From CAZUDI01 sp964618975 (GTDB lineage Bacteria; Desulfobacterota; Desulfomonilia; UBA1062), in the NCBI GenBank assembly GCA_964618975.1, contig CAZUDI010000044.1, positions 1 to 33,696 of the forward strand: a DNA stretch of 33,696 bases, read 5' to 3'. The notes under the pieces are model-generated. The model ran no database searches. It saw nothing but the letters and a program-made list of their open reading frames with translations, and was not told the origin of the DNA. The number at the start of each line of letters is the position of its first letter. Positions within the stretch are counted from its first letter, which is position 1. Of this stretch, positions 25,194-32,927 are shown one piece after another. Made by a program: the position numbers and the translations under genes.

Positions 25194-28100
25194 ATGTCGT
25201 ATGTGACCAAGGAGAACACCGAGGATATCTATCCCCTGGCGCCCATTCAGAAGGGCATGCTCTTCCATGCGGTCAGCGCGGAGGACGGCGCGGTGTACTT
25301 CGAGCAGCTGGGCTTCACCGTGGACGGTCCGCTCGAGAGGGTGGCCCTTGAAAGGGCCTGGAACCATCTGGTAAAGGTTACGCCCATATTCCGGACCGTC
25401 TTCCGCTGGGACAGGGCCAGCGGTCCGCTCCAGATCGTGCTAAAAGAGCTCCCGACCGAGTTCGCCCTCCACGATCTGACGCACCTCGAGCCTCAGGCGC
25501 AAAGGAGAGCGATTGCCGATTTCCATGCCCGGGACCGTGAGCGGCCCTTCGATCTCGAGGAGGGCCCGCTTCAGAGGTTGAGCCTTCTGAGGCTCGCCGA
25601 GGATCGTCACCACCTGGTGTGGAGCCGCCACCACATCATTGCGGACGGATGGTGCATCGCGCATGTGCTGGGCGACCTGTTCGCCTTCTACCTGGCCGCC
25701 GCCGGAGGCGGTGAGCTGCCCCGCCCCCAGCGGCGTCCCTACCGCGACTATATCGTCTGGCTCAAGAGGCAGGATCAGCAGAGGGCGCAGTCCTTCTGGC
25801 GCGCCCGCTTGGCGGGCTTTGAAACCCCTACCGCCCTGCCCGCCGGCGAGGCGATCGCCGGATTGGCATACTCGGAAAGGGCCCCGCAGGAAAAGCATCC
25901 GGGGCCTGATAAACCGGGCGGGGTGGCCGAGCACCTTCTGGCGCTCTCTCCCGCAGAGACCAGAGGTTTGGAGCGGCTCGCCCGCGAGCGGCGCTGCACC
26001 CTGGGGACCGTCGTTCAGGCCCTGTGGGCGCTGCTGCTCGCGTGCTACGGCAACAGCGACGACGTGGTCTTCGGGGTGACCTCCTCCGGCCGGCCCGCCG
26101 ATCTGCCCGGGGCCGAGGACATGATCGGCGTCTTCATCAACACCCTGCCCCTGAGGGTGCAGCTGGGCCCTGAGCTGACCTTTGCGGATCTGCTGGAGGA
26201 GGTGCAGCGGCAGTCCCAGGCCATTCGGGAGTTCGAGTACTCCTTCCTGCCCGATATCAGGGCCTGCAGCGACCTGCCGCACGACAGGAATCTTTTCGAC
26301 AGCATCGTGGTGATGGAGAACTACCCCTTCACGCCTGGCAGGGCAGTGCCCGGAGCGGACTTTACGGTCAGCGACGTGCATACCTGGGAGGTGAGCAGCT
26401 TCGACCTCACCCTGGTGGCCGTGCCGGGCGCGTGCCTGGAACTGCGGGTCCAGTATGCCAGGCGGCGCTTTGACGCGCGGACCATCGAACGCCTGGGTGG
26501 GCACCTCCAGCGGCTCATCTCCCAGGTACTGCTGGATAGCTCCATAAGGCTCCGGGATCTGGATGTCCTGACACCCTGTGAGCGGCACCGTCTGCTGGCA
26601 GGTTTCAACGATACCCGGCGGGATTATCCCCGCGAGCGCACGATCCCGGAGCTCTTCGAGGAACAGGTGCGGTCTGTTCCCCACAAGACCGCCCTGGTCT
26701 TCGGGCAGGCGATCATGAGTTACGGCGAGCTGAATGCCCGTGCCGAGTGCATCGCCAAGGCCCTGAGGGCGCGCGGGGTGGGGCGGGGTGACTTTGTGGG
26801 CGTTATGGTGGAGCGATCGTTCGACATGCTCGCGAGCGTCCTGGGGGTCCTCAAGACCGGCGGCGCCTATGTCCCCCTGGAACCCGACTATCCACCGGCC
26901 CGCATTGCCTATATGCTGGAAGAGACGCGCGCCCCGGTGGTCATCGTGCACGAGGCCCTCAAAGACCGGCTGCCCGAGGGCGCAGGCGGTGTATTGTGCC
27001 TGGATGAACTCCGCGGAGAGGATCTGATGGAGGGGAAAGGCGCAGAGGGGCAGCAGGGCACTGCGGATGATCCAGCCTACGTGATTTACACCTCCGGTTC
27101 CACCGGGAGGCCCAAGGGTGTGGTGGTGCCTCATCGTGGGGTGGTGCGGTTGGTGAAGAACACCAATTATGCCGCCATCACCCCCGAGGACCGCTTTGTG
27201 CAGATCGCCACCTTTGCCTTCGATGCCGCCACCCTGGAGTTCTGGGGGCCGCTGCTCAACGGGGGCACCCTGGTGCTGGCGAGCCGCGACGAGGTACTCT
27301 CCCCCGAGGCGCTGGCCGATCTGCTCCGGGAGAAGCATGTGAGTATCGCCTTCATGACCGTGGTGCTCTTCAACCAGCTCGTCGACCAGCGGCCCGACGG
27401 ACTCGCCGCCTTCAGACGGCTGCTCGTGGGCGGGGAGACCGTTTCGGTGTCTCATATGCGCCGGGCCCTGGGGGTGGTAGGTCCCGGGGTGCTGGCCAAC
27501 GGCTACGGGCCCACCGAGAACACCACCTTTTCCACCTGGTACCCGGTGGACACCATCGACGCCGAGGCCACGAGTTTGCCCATCGGATACCCGCTGGCCA
27601 ATTCCACGGTGTATATCCTCGACCGCTGGCACAGGCCGGTACCCGTGGGGGTGACCGGCGAGATCTGGGTGGGCGGCGATGGCCTGGCCACGGGCTACCT
27701 CAACGACCCCGAGAAGACCGCCCGGGCCTTCGTGCCGCTGCCCGTCGCCCCAGGGGAGGTGCTCTACCGCACCGGCGACCTGGGCCGATGGCGCCCGGAC
27801 GGGGCGGTCGAGTACCTGGGGCGGATCGACCAGCAGATCAAGCTCAGGGGCTTCCGCATTGAGCTGGGCGAGATCGAGGCCTGGCTCAGGGAGTCAGGCG
27901 GGATCCGGGACTGCGTCTGCGACGTGCGCCGCCTGCCCTCGGGCAGCCGGGTGCTCGTGGCCTACTATGTCGGCGGGGACGGCATGGAAATGGATGACCT
28001 GCGGGCCGGCCTCAGGGATAGGCTGCCGGAGTACATGGTACCCGGCATCTTTATCCGGCTGGAGGCCATTCCCCTGACCCCCAACGGCAAGGTCGACCGG

Positions 28101-29783
28101 GCCTCCCTGCCCGACCCGGGAGGGTCCCTCCCGCAGCGCATGACGGAATACACCCCTCCCGCAGGCCAGATGGAGAGCCTCATCGCCGCGGTCTGGGAGG
28201 AGGTGCTTTCCGTCGGGCGGGTGGGGCGCCACGACAATTTCTTCGACTTGGGGGGCGATTCCATCATCTGCATCCAGGTGGCCGGCCGGCTCAAGAAACA
28301 GGGCGTCATGATGAAGCCACGAGATATCTTCGAGCACCAGACCGTGGCCCGCATTGCCCGGGTGGCGGTGAAGGGAGACGGCGTACGCCGTCTCCCGGTA
28401 CAGGCCGCAGGCCCTGCACCGCTGACGCCCATCCAGTGCTGGTTCTTTGACCTGCAGCCTACAGACGCGCATCACTTCAACCAGGCACTCGTCCTGCGCG
28501 TGCGGCAGTGCATCGATGCGCCGGCCCTTATCAGGGCCCTGACCGCCGTGGCAGCCCACCATGATGCCCTGCGGCTGTGTTTCGAAGACGGCCACCAATC
28601 CTGCCCCGCCCAGGCTGCCGAACCCCTGTTCCGGGAACGCACGATCGCCTCTGGCCCGGAGCTCGAGCGTATAGCCAACGAGCTCCAGGCCGGCTTCGAT
28701 CTCGCGTATGGCCCGGTGTTCGCCTGCGCACTCCTGCACTCGCAGACACAGACGGTCGATTATCTCGTCCTGGCGGCCCACCACCTCGTGATCGACGGGG
28801 TCTCGTGGCGCATCCTGCTCGAGGACCTCTTCAGCGCCTACACCTGTGTCCTCGAAGGCGGGCAGGTGCGTCTGCCGGAAGAGACCACCACCTATCTGGA
28901 GTGGGCGCAGGCGCTGCAGGACTATGCCCGGCTCCCGGACCTCGGCCGCGAGGCCGCCTGGTGGCGGGATTTCCTGGATGTCAACCCGCCGAAGCTGACC
29001 TGTGATTTCGACCGCGGGCCCAATAACGCCGCCTCCCTGCGGGTGGTGCGCACCGCGCTTTCGCAGGAGACGACCGGGTGCCTGCTTTACGAGGCGCATG
29101 CCGCCTTGCATACCGAGGTGAACGACCTGCTGGTCACCGGGCTCATGCGGGCCCTGGCCAGGTGGGGCGGGCAGGGGCTGGTGGTTTTCGACCTGGAGGC
29201 GCACGGGCGCGAAGAGGTGCTGGACGGGGCCGATCTCTCCCGCACCGTGGGCTGGTTCACGGCCATCTTCCCGGTGGCGCTGGAGGCCGGCCGGCACGCC
29301 GACATCGCCGACCAGGTCCGCTATGTCAAGGAGACCCTGCGCTCGATTCCTGACAAGGGGTTCAACTACGGCGTGTTGCGGTATCTGCAGCCGGAGCCCG
29401 CTGTGCCCCGCAGCCCCTCCCAGGTATTGTTCAATTATCTGGGTCAGCTTGACGCTGTCGGTCCTTCTTCGGAGATCGAGCTCGTCGACGACCTGGAGAT
29501 TCAGGCCTCCCATGCGGACAACCCCAGATCGCACCTGATCGATATCTCCTGCAAGGTGCTGGGGGCGCGACTGGTCATGGAGGTGGGCTACAGCGCCAAC
29601 CACTTCGGCCCTGCCACGATGGAGGGTCTGGCGAGGATTCTCCAAAAAGAGATCGCACGTGTGGTGGAGACCTGCGTGCTCACCTCCCGGACGCAGGCGG
29701 GCTTTACCCCTTCGGACTTCGCCCTGGCCGCGATCTCGCAGGACCAGATCGATGACCTTGTGCGCGACCTGGAGGAAATCTGA
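25194..29783 (+). CDS. NRPS module C-A-T-E (Val/Ile-like)
   Basis: 1529 residues. ATG 25194 is chosen over ATG 25179 because GAGGAGGA is well placed for it and the N-terminus then matches the second NRPS gene (VTKEN..DIYPL). C domain with HHIIADGWC at ~146. A domain with A3 YVIYTSGSTGRPKG at ~629, A5 NGYGPTE, A7 YRTGDLGRW and A10 NGKVDR. The code read by eye is D-A-L-F-L-G-G-T-F-K, close to Val/Ile-type codes such as DAFWIGGTFK. Carrier Ser1023 in GGDS. E domain with HHLVIDGVSW at ~1196, EAHGRE, SRTVGWFT and FNYLGQ, so a D-residue is predicted. Both ends closely match those of the gene at 3607, suggesting a shared docking code. It is separate from the main operon and has its own start region. 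Confidence 0.96.
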   Translation: MSYVTKENTEDIYPLAPIQKGMLFHAVSAEDGAVYFEQLGFTVDGPLERVALERAWNHLVKVTPIFRTVFRWDRASGPLQIVLKELPTEFALHDLTHLEPQAQRRAIADFHARDRERPFDLEEGPLQRLSLLRLAEDRHHLVWSRHHIIADGWCIAHVLGDLFAFYLAAAGGGELPRPQRRPYRDYIVWLKRQDQQRAQSFWRARLAGFETPTALPAGEAIAGLAYSERAPQEKHPGPDKPGGVAEHLLALSPAETRGLERLARERRCTLGTVVQALWALLLACYGNSDDVVFGVTSSGRPADLPGAEDMIGVFINTLPLRVQLGPELTFADLLEEVQRQSQAIREFEYSFLPDIRACSDLPHDRNLFDSIVVMENYPFTPGRAVPGADFTVSDVHTWEVSSFDLTLVAVPGACLELRVQYARRRFDARTIERLGGHLQRLISQVLLDSSIRLRDLDVLTPCERHRLLAGFNDTRRDYPRERTIPELFEEQVRSVPHKTALVFGQAIMSYGELNARAECIAKALRARGVGRGDFVGVMVERSFDMLASVLGVLKTGGAYVPLEPDYPPARIAYMLEETRAPVVIVHEALKDRLPEGAGGVLCLDELRGEDLMEGKGAEGQQGTADDPAYVIYTSGSTGRPKGVVVPHRGVVRLVKNTNYAAITPEDRFVQIATFAFDAATLEFWGPLLNGGTLVLASRDEVLSPEALADLLREKHVSIAFMTVVLFNQLVDQRPDGLAAFRRLLVGGETVSVSHMRRALGVVGPGVLANGYGPTENTTFSTWYPVDTIDAEATSLPIGYPLANSTVYILDRWHRPVPVGVTGEIWVGGDGLATGYLNDPEKTARAFVPLPVAPGEVLYRTGDLGRWRPDGAVEYLGRIDQQIKLRGFRIELGEIEAWLRESGGIRDCVCDVRRLPSGSRVLVAYYVGGDGMEMDDLRAGLRDRLPEYMVPGIFIRLEAIPLTPNGKVDRASLPDPGGSLPQRMTEYTPPAGQMESLIAAVWEEVLSVGRVGRHDNFFDLGGDSIICIQVAGRLKKQGVMMKPRDIFEHQTVARIARVAVKGDGVRRLPVQAAGPAPLTPIQCWFFDLQPTDAHHFNQALVLRVRQCIDAPALIRALTAVAAHHDALRLCFEDGHQSCPAQAAEPLFRERTIASGPELERIANELQAGFDLAYGPVFACALLHSQTQTVDYLVLAAHHLVIDGVSWRILLEDLFSAYTCVLEGGQVRLPEETTTYLEWAQALQDYARLPDLGREAAWWRDFLDVNPPKLTCDFDRGPNNAASLRVVRTALSQETTGCLLYEAHAALHTEVNDLLVTGLMRALARWGGQGLVVFDLEAHGREEVLDGADLSRTVGWFTAIFPVALEAGRHADIADQVRYVKETLRSIPDKGFNYGVLRYLQPEPAVPRSPSQVLFNYLGQLDAVGPSSEIELVDDLEIQASHADNPRSHLIDISCKVLGARLVMEVGYSANHFGPATMEGLARILQKEIARVVETCVLTSRTQAGFTPSDFALAAISQDQIDDLVRDLEEI
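28373..28396 (+). repeat. 24-bp perfect palindrome in T-E linker
   Basis: GGGAGACGGCGT followed by its exact reverse complement gives a 24-base perfect palindrome in the linker between the carrier and E domains. It lies in coding sequence. As RNA or single-stranded DNA it would form a strong stem. No role is known. Confidence 0.6.
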
Positions 29784-29792
29784 TCGCCGGCG

Positions 29793-29825
29793 TCTGGAGG
29801 GGATGTGCACAGACAGCCCCCCAGA
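29793..29825. terminator. Candidate bidirectional terminator between NRPS and MFS genes
   Basis: TCTGG-A-GGGG (29793-29802) pairs with CCCCCCAGA (29817-29825) with a single bulged A and a 14-nt loop, in the 56-base space between the convergent genes. There is no clear T-tract, so the call rests on position and symmetry. Confidence 0.45.
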
Positions 29826-29839
29826 GGCAAGGGCAGCCC

Positions 29840-31003
29840 TCAGATATCCCGGACGTCGCGGGTGTAGCCATAGATCACGGCCGTGCCGAGCAGGTACATC
29901 ACGGCCGTGACATAGAAGACCTGGTCGAGACCGCCCAGGTCCATGATGATGCCCGAGACGACCGGGCCCACGACCATGCCGGCCCCGAAGAACATGTTAT
30001 AGAGGCCCATCGACAGACCGAGGCCAAAGTCCCGGGAGCCCTTGATCACCAGCGCCGTGGCGGCCGGGTTGGCGACGGCGGCCCCGATGCCGCCGAAGAG
30101 GCTGCCGGTGAAAAACATCCAGAAGGCACTGCACCAGGGGATGAGTGCCAGCAGGAAGGCGATCATGAGCATGCCGGCCATGATCAGATAGACCTTGTTC
30201 CAGCGGTTGGCCAGAAAGCCGAAGGGGGTCTGCAGTACGCCCGCCCCGAGCATGATTACGGAGACGAGGACGCCGATCTGGGCCGTGGTGATACCCTCGC
30301 GCGCGGTGAGCACGGGCAGGAAGGTGAACAGCCCGCTCTCGCCAACGGCGATGATCAGGGCGAAGAGCAACAGCCCCTTCATCAGGTTCGAGCGCAGCAT
30401 GGCCTTAAGGGGGTGCCCTTCGTGGCCGCCCGGCGAACGGGCCGGCGCTGCAATGACCTTAGCGGGTAGGAGCGTCAGGGCCAGCATGGCTGCGACCCCC
30501 AGCAGCAGGGCCATGGAACCGAAGGGAGCCGTGAACCCGTAGGCCTCGGTGAGCCAGCCGCCCATCAGGGGGCCCAGGCCGAAACCCAGGAAGAGAAAGG
30601 TGCTGAAGATGCCCATGGAGGAGCCCTCGCGTCCTTCGGGGGCGATCGCCCCCACATAGGCCATGGCCACCGTCTGGACCATGGCCGAGAGGACACCCTC
30701 GATGAGGCGGATCAGGATCAGGTGCAGGGGGGTCGCCGCGACGATGTAGGCCAGGGCCACGGGGACGTGCAGGGCCAGGCCCAGGGTGAGCACGGGCTTG
30801 TAGCCGATACGGTCGGCCAGACGGCCCATGATCGGGTTGGCCAGCGCCAGCGTGACGGCGAAGCTGGAGAAGATGAGCCCCAGCATGGTGCCGGAGGCCC
30901 CCATGTCACGGGCATACAGCGGCAGGATGGGCACCACGATGCCCAGACCCAGCATGGCGGCGAGGATAGCAATACAGAGTACAGTGAAGATACGGATGCG
31001 CAT
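29840..31003 (-). CDS. MFS efflux transporter (DHA1-like)
   Basis: 387 residues from ATG 31003; the frame also permits a TTG start at 31018, five codons earlier, but the ATG gives the usual short basic N-terminus (MRIRIF). About 12 hydrophobic helices can be traced. The MFS motif A is present between helices 2 and 3 (GRLADRIGYKP), with the central loop around residues 185-200 (APARSPGGHEGHP). Motif-C-like glycine-rich sequence (GFGLGPLMGGWL) in helix 5 suggests a drug:H+ antiporter. Being beside the NRPS genes, it is the likely exporter and self-protection pump for the peptide. It is convergent with the fourth NRPS gene and divergent from the gene at 31302. Confidence 0.93.
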   Translation of the reverse strand: MRIRIFTVLCIAILAAMLGLGIVVPILPLYARDMGASGTMLGLIFSSFAVTLALANPIMGRLADRIGYKPVLTLGLALHVPVALAYIVAATPLHLILIRLIEGVLSAMVQTVAMAYVGAIAPEGREGSSMGIFSTFLFLGFGLGPLMGGWLTEAYGFTAPFGSMALLLGVAAMLALTLLPAKVIAAPARSPGGHEGHPLKAMLRSNLMKGLLLFALIIAVGESGLFTFLPVLTAREGITTAQIGVLVSVIMLGAGVLQTPFGFLANRWNKVYLIMAGMLMIAFLLALIPWCSAFWMFFTGSLFGGIGAAVANPAATALVIKGSRDFGLGLSMGLYNMFFGAGMVVGPVVSGIIMDLGGLDQVFYVTAVMYLLGTAVIYGYTRDVRDI

Positions 31004-31018
31004 ATGTTTGTCTATCAA

Positions 31019-31301
31019 ACCAGAAAGATATGTGGTTTGTCTAATGGAATCGAAGATTTAATCTCTCGGGGTCGAATTTTATGCAGCTGGGGGGTAAGCA
31101 GAGCAATGCTTGTCGTGAGAGTTATTCCCATGATCATCGAGGATGGAGATGTGAAATGATTTTCACTTGACGGAAAAGACTTTCCGGCAACAGGGAGGCT
31201 TAAGAGATGCCTGGGGGTATTTAACCTGTTAATTTAGTGTGTTATATATCTGTCCCCATGGCATCCAACTTGCTTGATATCCGTATGATGGGGGGACCTC
31301 A
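31019..31301. promoter_or_regulatory. Divergent promoter region with tandem dyads
   Basis: An AT-rich region between divergent genes. Two 16-base inverted repeats stand side by side: GTGAAA-TGAT-TTTCAC (31151-31166) and CGGAAA-AGAC-TTTCCG (31171-31186). A third dyad, TTAAC-CT-GTTAA (31221-31232), overlaps a possible -35 box TTAACC (31221-31226), with a 16-base spacer to -10 TATATA (31243-31248) facing the 31302 gene. This looks like an operator-promoter region for regulators not present in this window. Confidence 0.5.
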
Positions 31302-32780
31302 ATGAAGTATGACCCGTTTGTTGTGGCCGGTGTAATCAAACGTGATGTGACCGAACTCAGGAACATCTTCCGGCTGAAGAAGGAACTGGAGCACAACCAG
31401 AGGCTTACCCCTCAGGAACTTTCACGCATGCAGGAGCACAAGCTGCGTCGAATCCTGGCGCATGCGGTGACACACGCACCCTTCTACCGCGAACTGTACC
31501 GGGGCATCGATATCACAAGCTGCCGTCTGCAGGACCTTCCGGTCATCCAGAAGCGAGACATGATGTCACATTATGATGAGTTTGTCACCGATCCACGCCT
31601 GAAACTCGAGGATCTGCAGGCCTTTCTCGCCGACCGCAGCAATGCCGCCATGCCCTTCAAGGATGATTTCGTCATCCTGAATTCCTCGGGAACCTCGGGG
31701 GAGAAGGGCATCATGGCCTACCACTGGCGGGAGTTCGACTATGCCTTCGCCGCGGCCATGGCGCGCGGCAACCGCTATGCCGCCAACTGGTTCTCGCTGA
31801 TAAAATTCGCCTTCACACAGCGCCTGCGGGTGGCCAACGTGATGATCGTGGACGGCCACTCGGCCAGCTTCATCTGTTCCAAACGCATCTCCACCAATCC
31901 GGACAACCCCATCATGGCTAACTATTTCTATTCCGTCTTCATGCCGATCGACAAGCTGTGCGAGGAACTGAACGCATTCCAGCCGCATATCCTCCAGGCC
32001 TATTCCACCTCGATCGCCACCCTCGCCCGTGAACAGCTCGCGGGCAGGCTCAAGCTGGGCTTCGACGATCCGCGCAGCGCGATCGTCTCATTCAGCGAGC
32101 CCCTGGATGAACGCACCCGGGAACTCAGCCGCAAGGCCTTCGGCCGGGATATCATCAATACCTACGGGGCCTGTGAGAGCATCATCCTGGCACGCGAGTG
32201 CGAGGCCCACCGGGGCATGCACATCAATTCTGACCTGATCATCTATGAGGTGGTGGATGAGAACTACCGGCCGGTCCCCCCGGGGGTGACCGGGAATCGA
32301 GTGCTGGTCACGAACCTCTATACCTTCTCCCAGCCCATGATCCGCTATGAGCTCCAGGACCGGGTACAACTGGCGGACTATGGCTGCACCTGCGGCAACA
32401 GCCTGCCGCTGATCGCCTCGGTCGAGGGGCGTACCGAAGAGATCCTGTGGATCTCCAGGCCCGGTGGGGGCTATGACCCCGTGCACCCGTACCTCTTTCT
32501 GGTCACGATTCAGAACAACCGGGGCATCGAAGAATTCCAGGTGGAGCAAATCGAGCGCGACCGGTTCGTCTTCCGGGTGGTGCCGTCGAAAAGGGGGGGG
32601 CTTTGTCCCTCAGACCTGGAACGCATGATGGAGGAGACCGCCGAGCGCGAGGGCTATGCCGGCCGGATGCAATTTGTGGGCGAGGTCGTGGACGCCATCC
32701 CCCGCGATCCGGTGAGCGGCAAGATCCTCCAGGTAAAGACCCGGCTCAAGGTTCCGGAGGGCGTCGAGCCCTGCGTCTGA
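31302..32780 (+). CDS. PaaK/CapK-family adenylate-forming enzyme
   Basis: 492 residues from ATG 31302, with GGGGGG upstream. The family includes phenylacetate-CoA ligases and F390-synthetase-like proteins that activate a carboxylic acid as an acyl-adenylate. The ATP-binding loop is SSGTSGEKG at 128-136, followed by a YGACES motif (A5-like) and MIRYELQD (the ATP-ribose-binding Asp region). A Cys pair occurs in YGCTCGN. It is longer than typical PaaK (430-450 residues) and has an N-terminal helical part of about 50 residues. It is not an NRPS A domain and has no carrier protein. The E2-like gene 147 bases downstream may use the activated acid. The substrate is unknown. Confidence 0.85.
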   Translation: MKYDPFVVAGVIKRDVTELRNIFRLKKELEHNQRLTPQELSRMQEHKLRRILAHAVTHAPFYRELYRGIDITSCRLQDLPVIQKRDMMSHYDEFVTDPRLKLEDLQAFLADRSNAAMPFKDDFVILNSSGTSGEKGIMAYHWREFDYAFAAAMARGNRYAANWFSLIKFAFTQRLRVANVMIVDGHSASFICSKRISTNPDNPIMANYFYSVFMPIDKLCEELNAFQPHILQAYSTSIATLAREQLAGRLKLGFDDPRSAIVSFSEPLDERTRELSRKAFGRDIINTYGACESIILARECEAHRGMHINSDLIIYEVVDENYRPVPPGVTGNRVLVTNLYTFSQPMIRYELQDRVQLADYGCTCGNSLPLIASVEGRTEEILWISRPGGGYDPVHPYLFLVTIQNNRGIEEFQVEQIERDRFVFRVVPSKRGGLCPSDLERMMEETAEREGYAGRMQFVGEVVDAIPRDPVSGKILQVKTRLKVPEGVEPCV

Positions 32781-32927
32781 GGGGCCTTTCTTGGTGGATC
32801 CGGATTTTTTGATCACGCACACGGGTCGGCGACAACGGGACTGGGACGAGCTTGGGCCTGCGAGAATTTGACGTCAGGCTGACCGGCGACCGGGCAGGTC
32901 CGTGTGACGCCGGGGCGAGAGGGACAG
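32781..32927. other. Short intergenic region
   Basis: 147 bases between the adenylating enzyme and the E2-like gene, holding no gene. A run of six T occurs near 32805-32812 with only an imperfect dyad around it (GTGGATC...GATCAC), too weak for a terminator. The two genes are probably co-transcribed. Confidence 0.4.
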
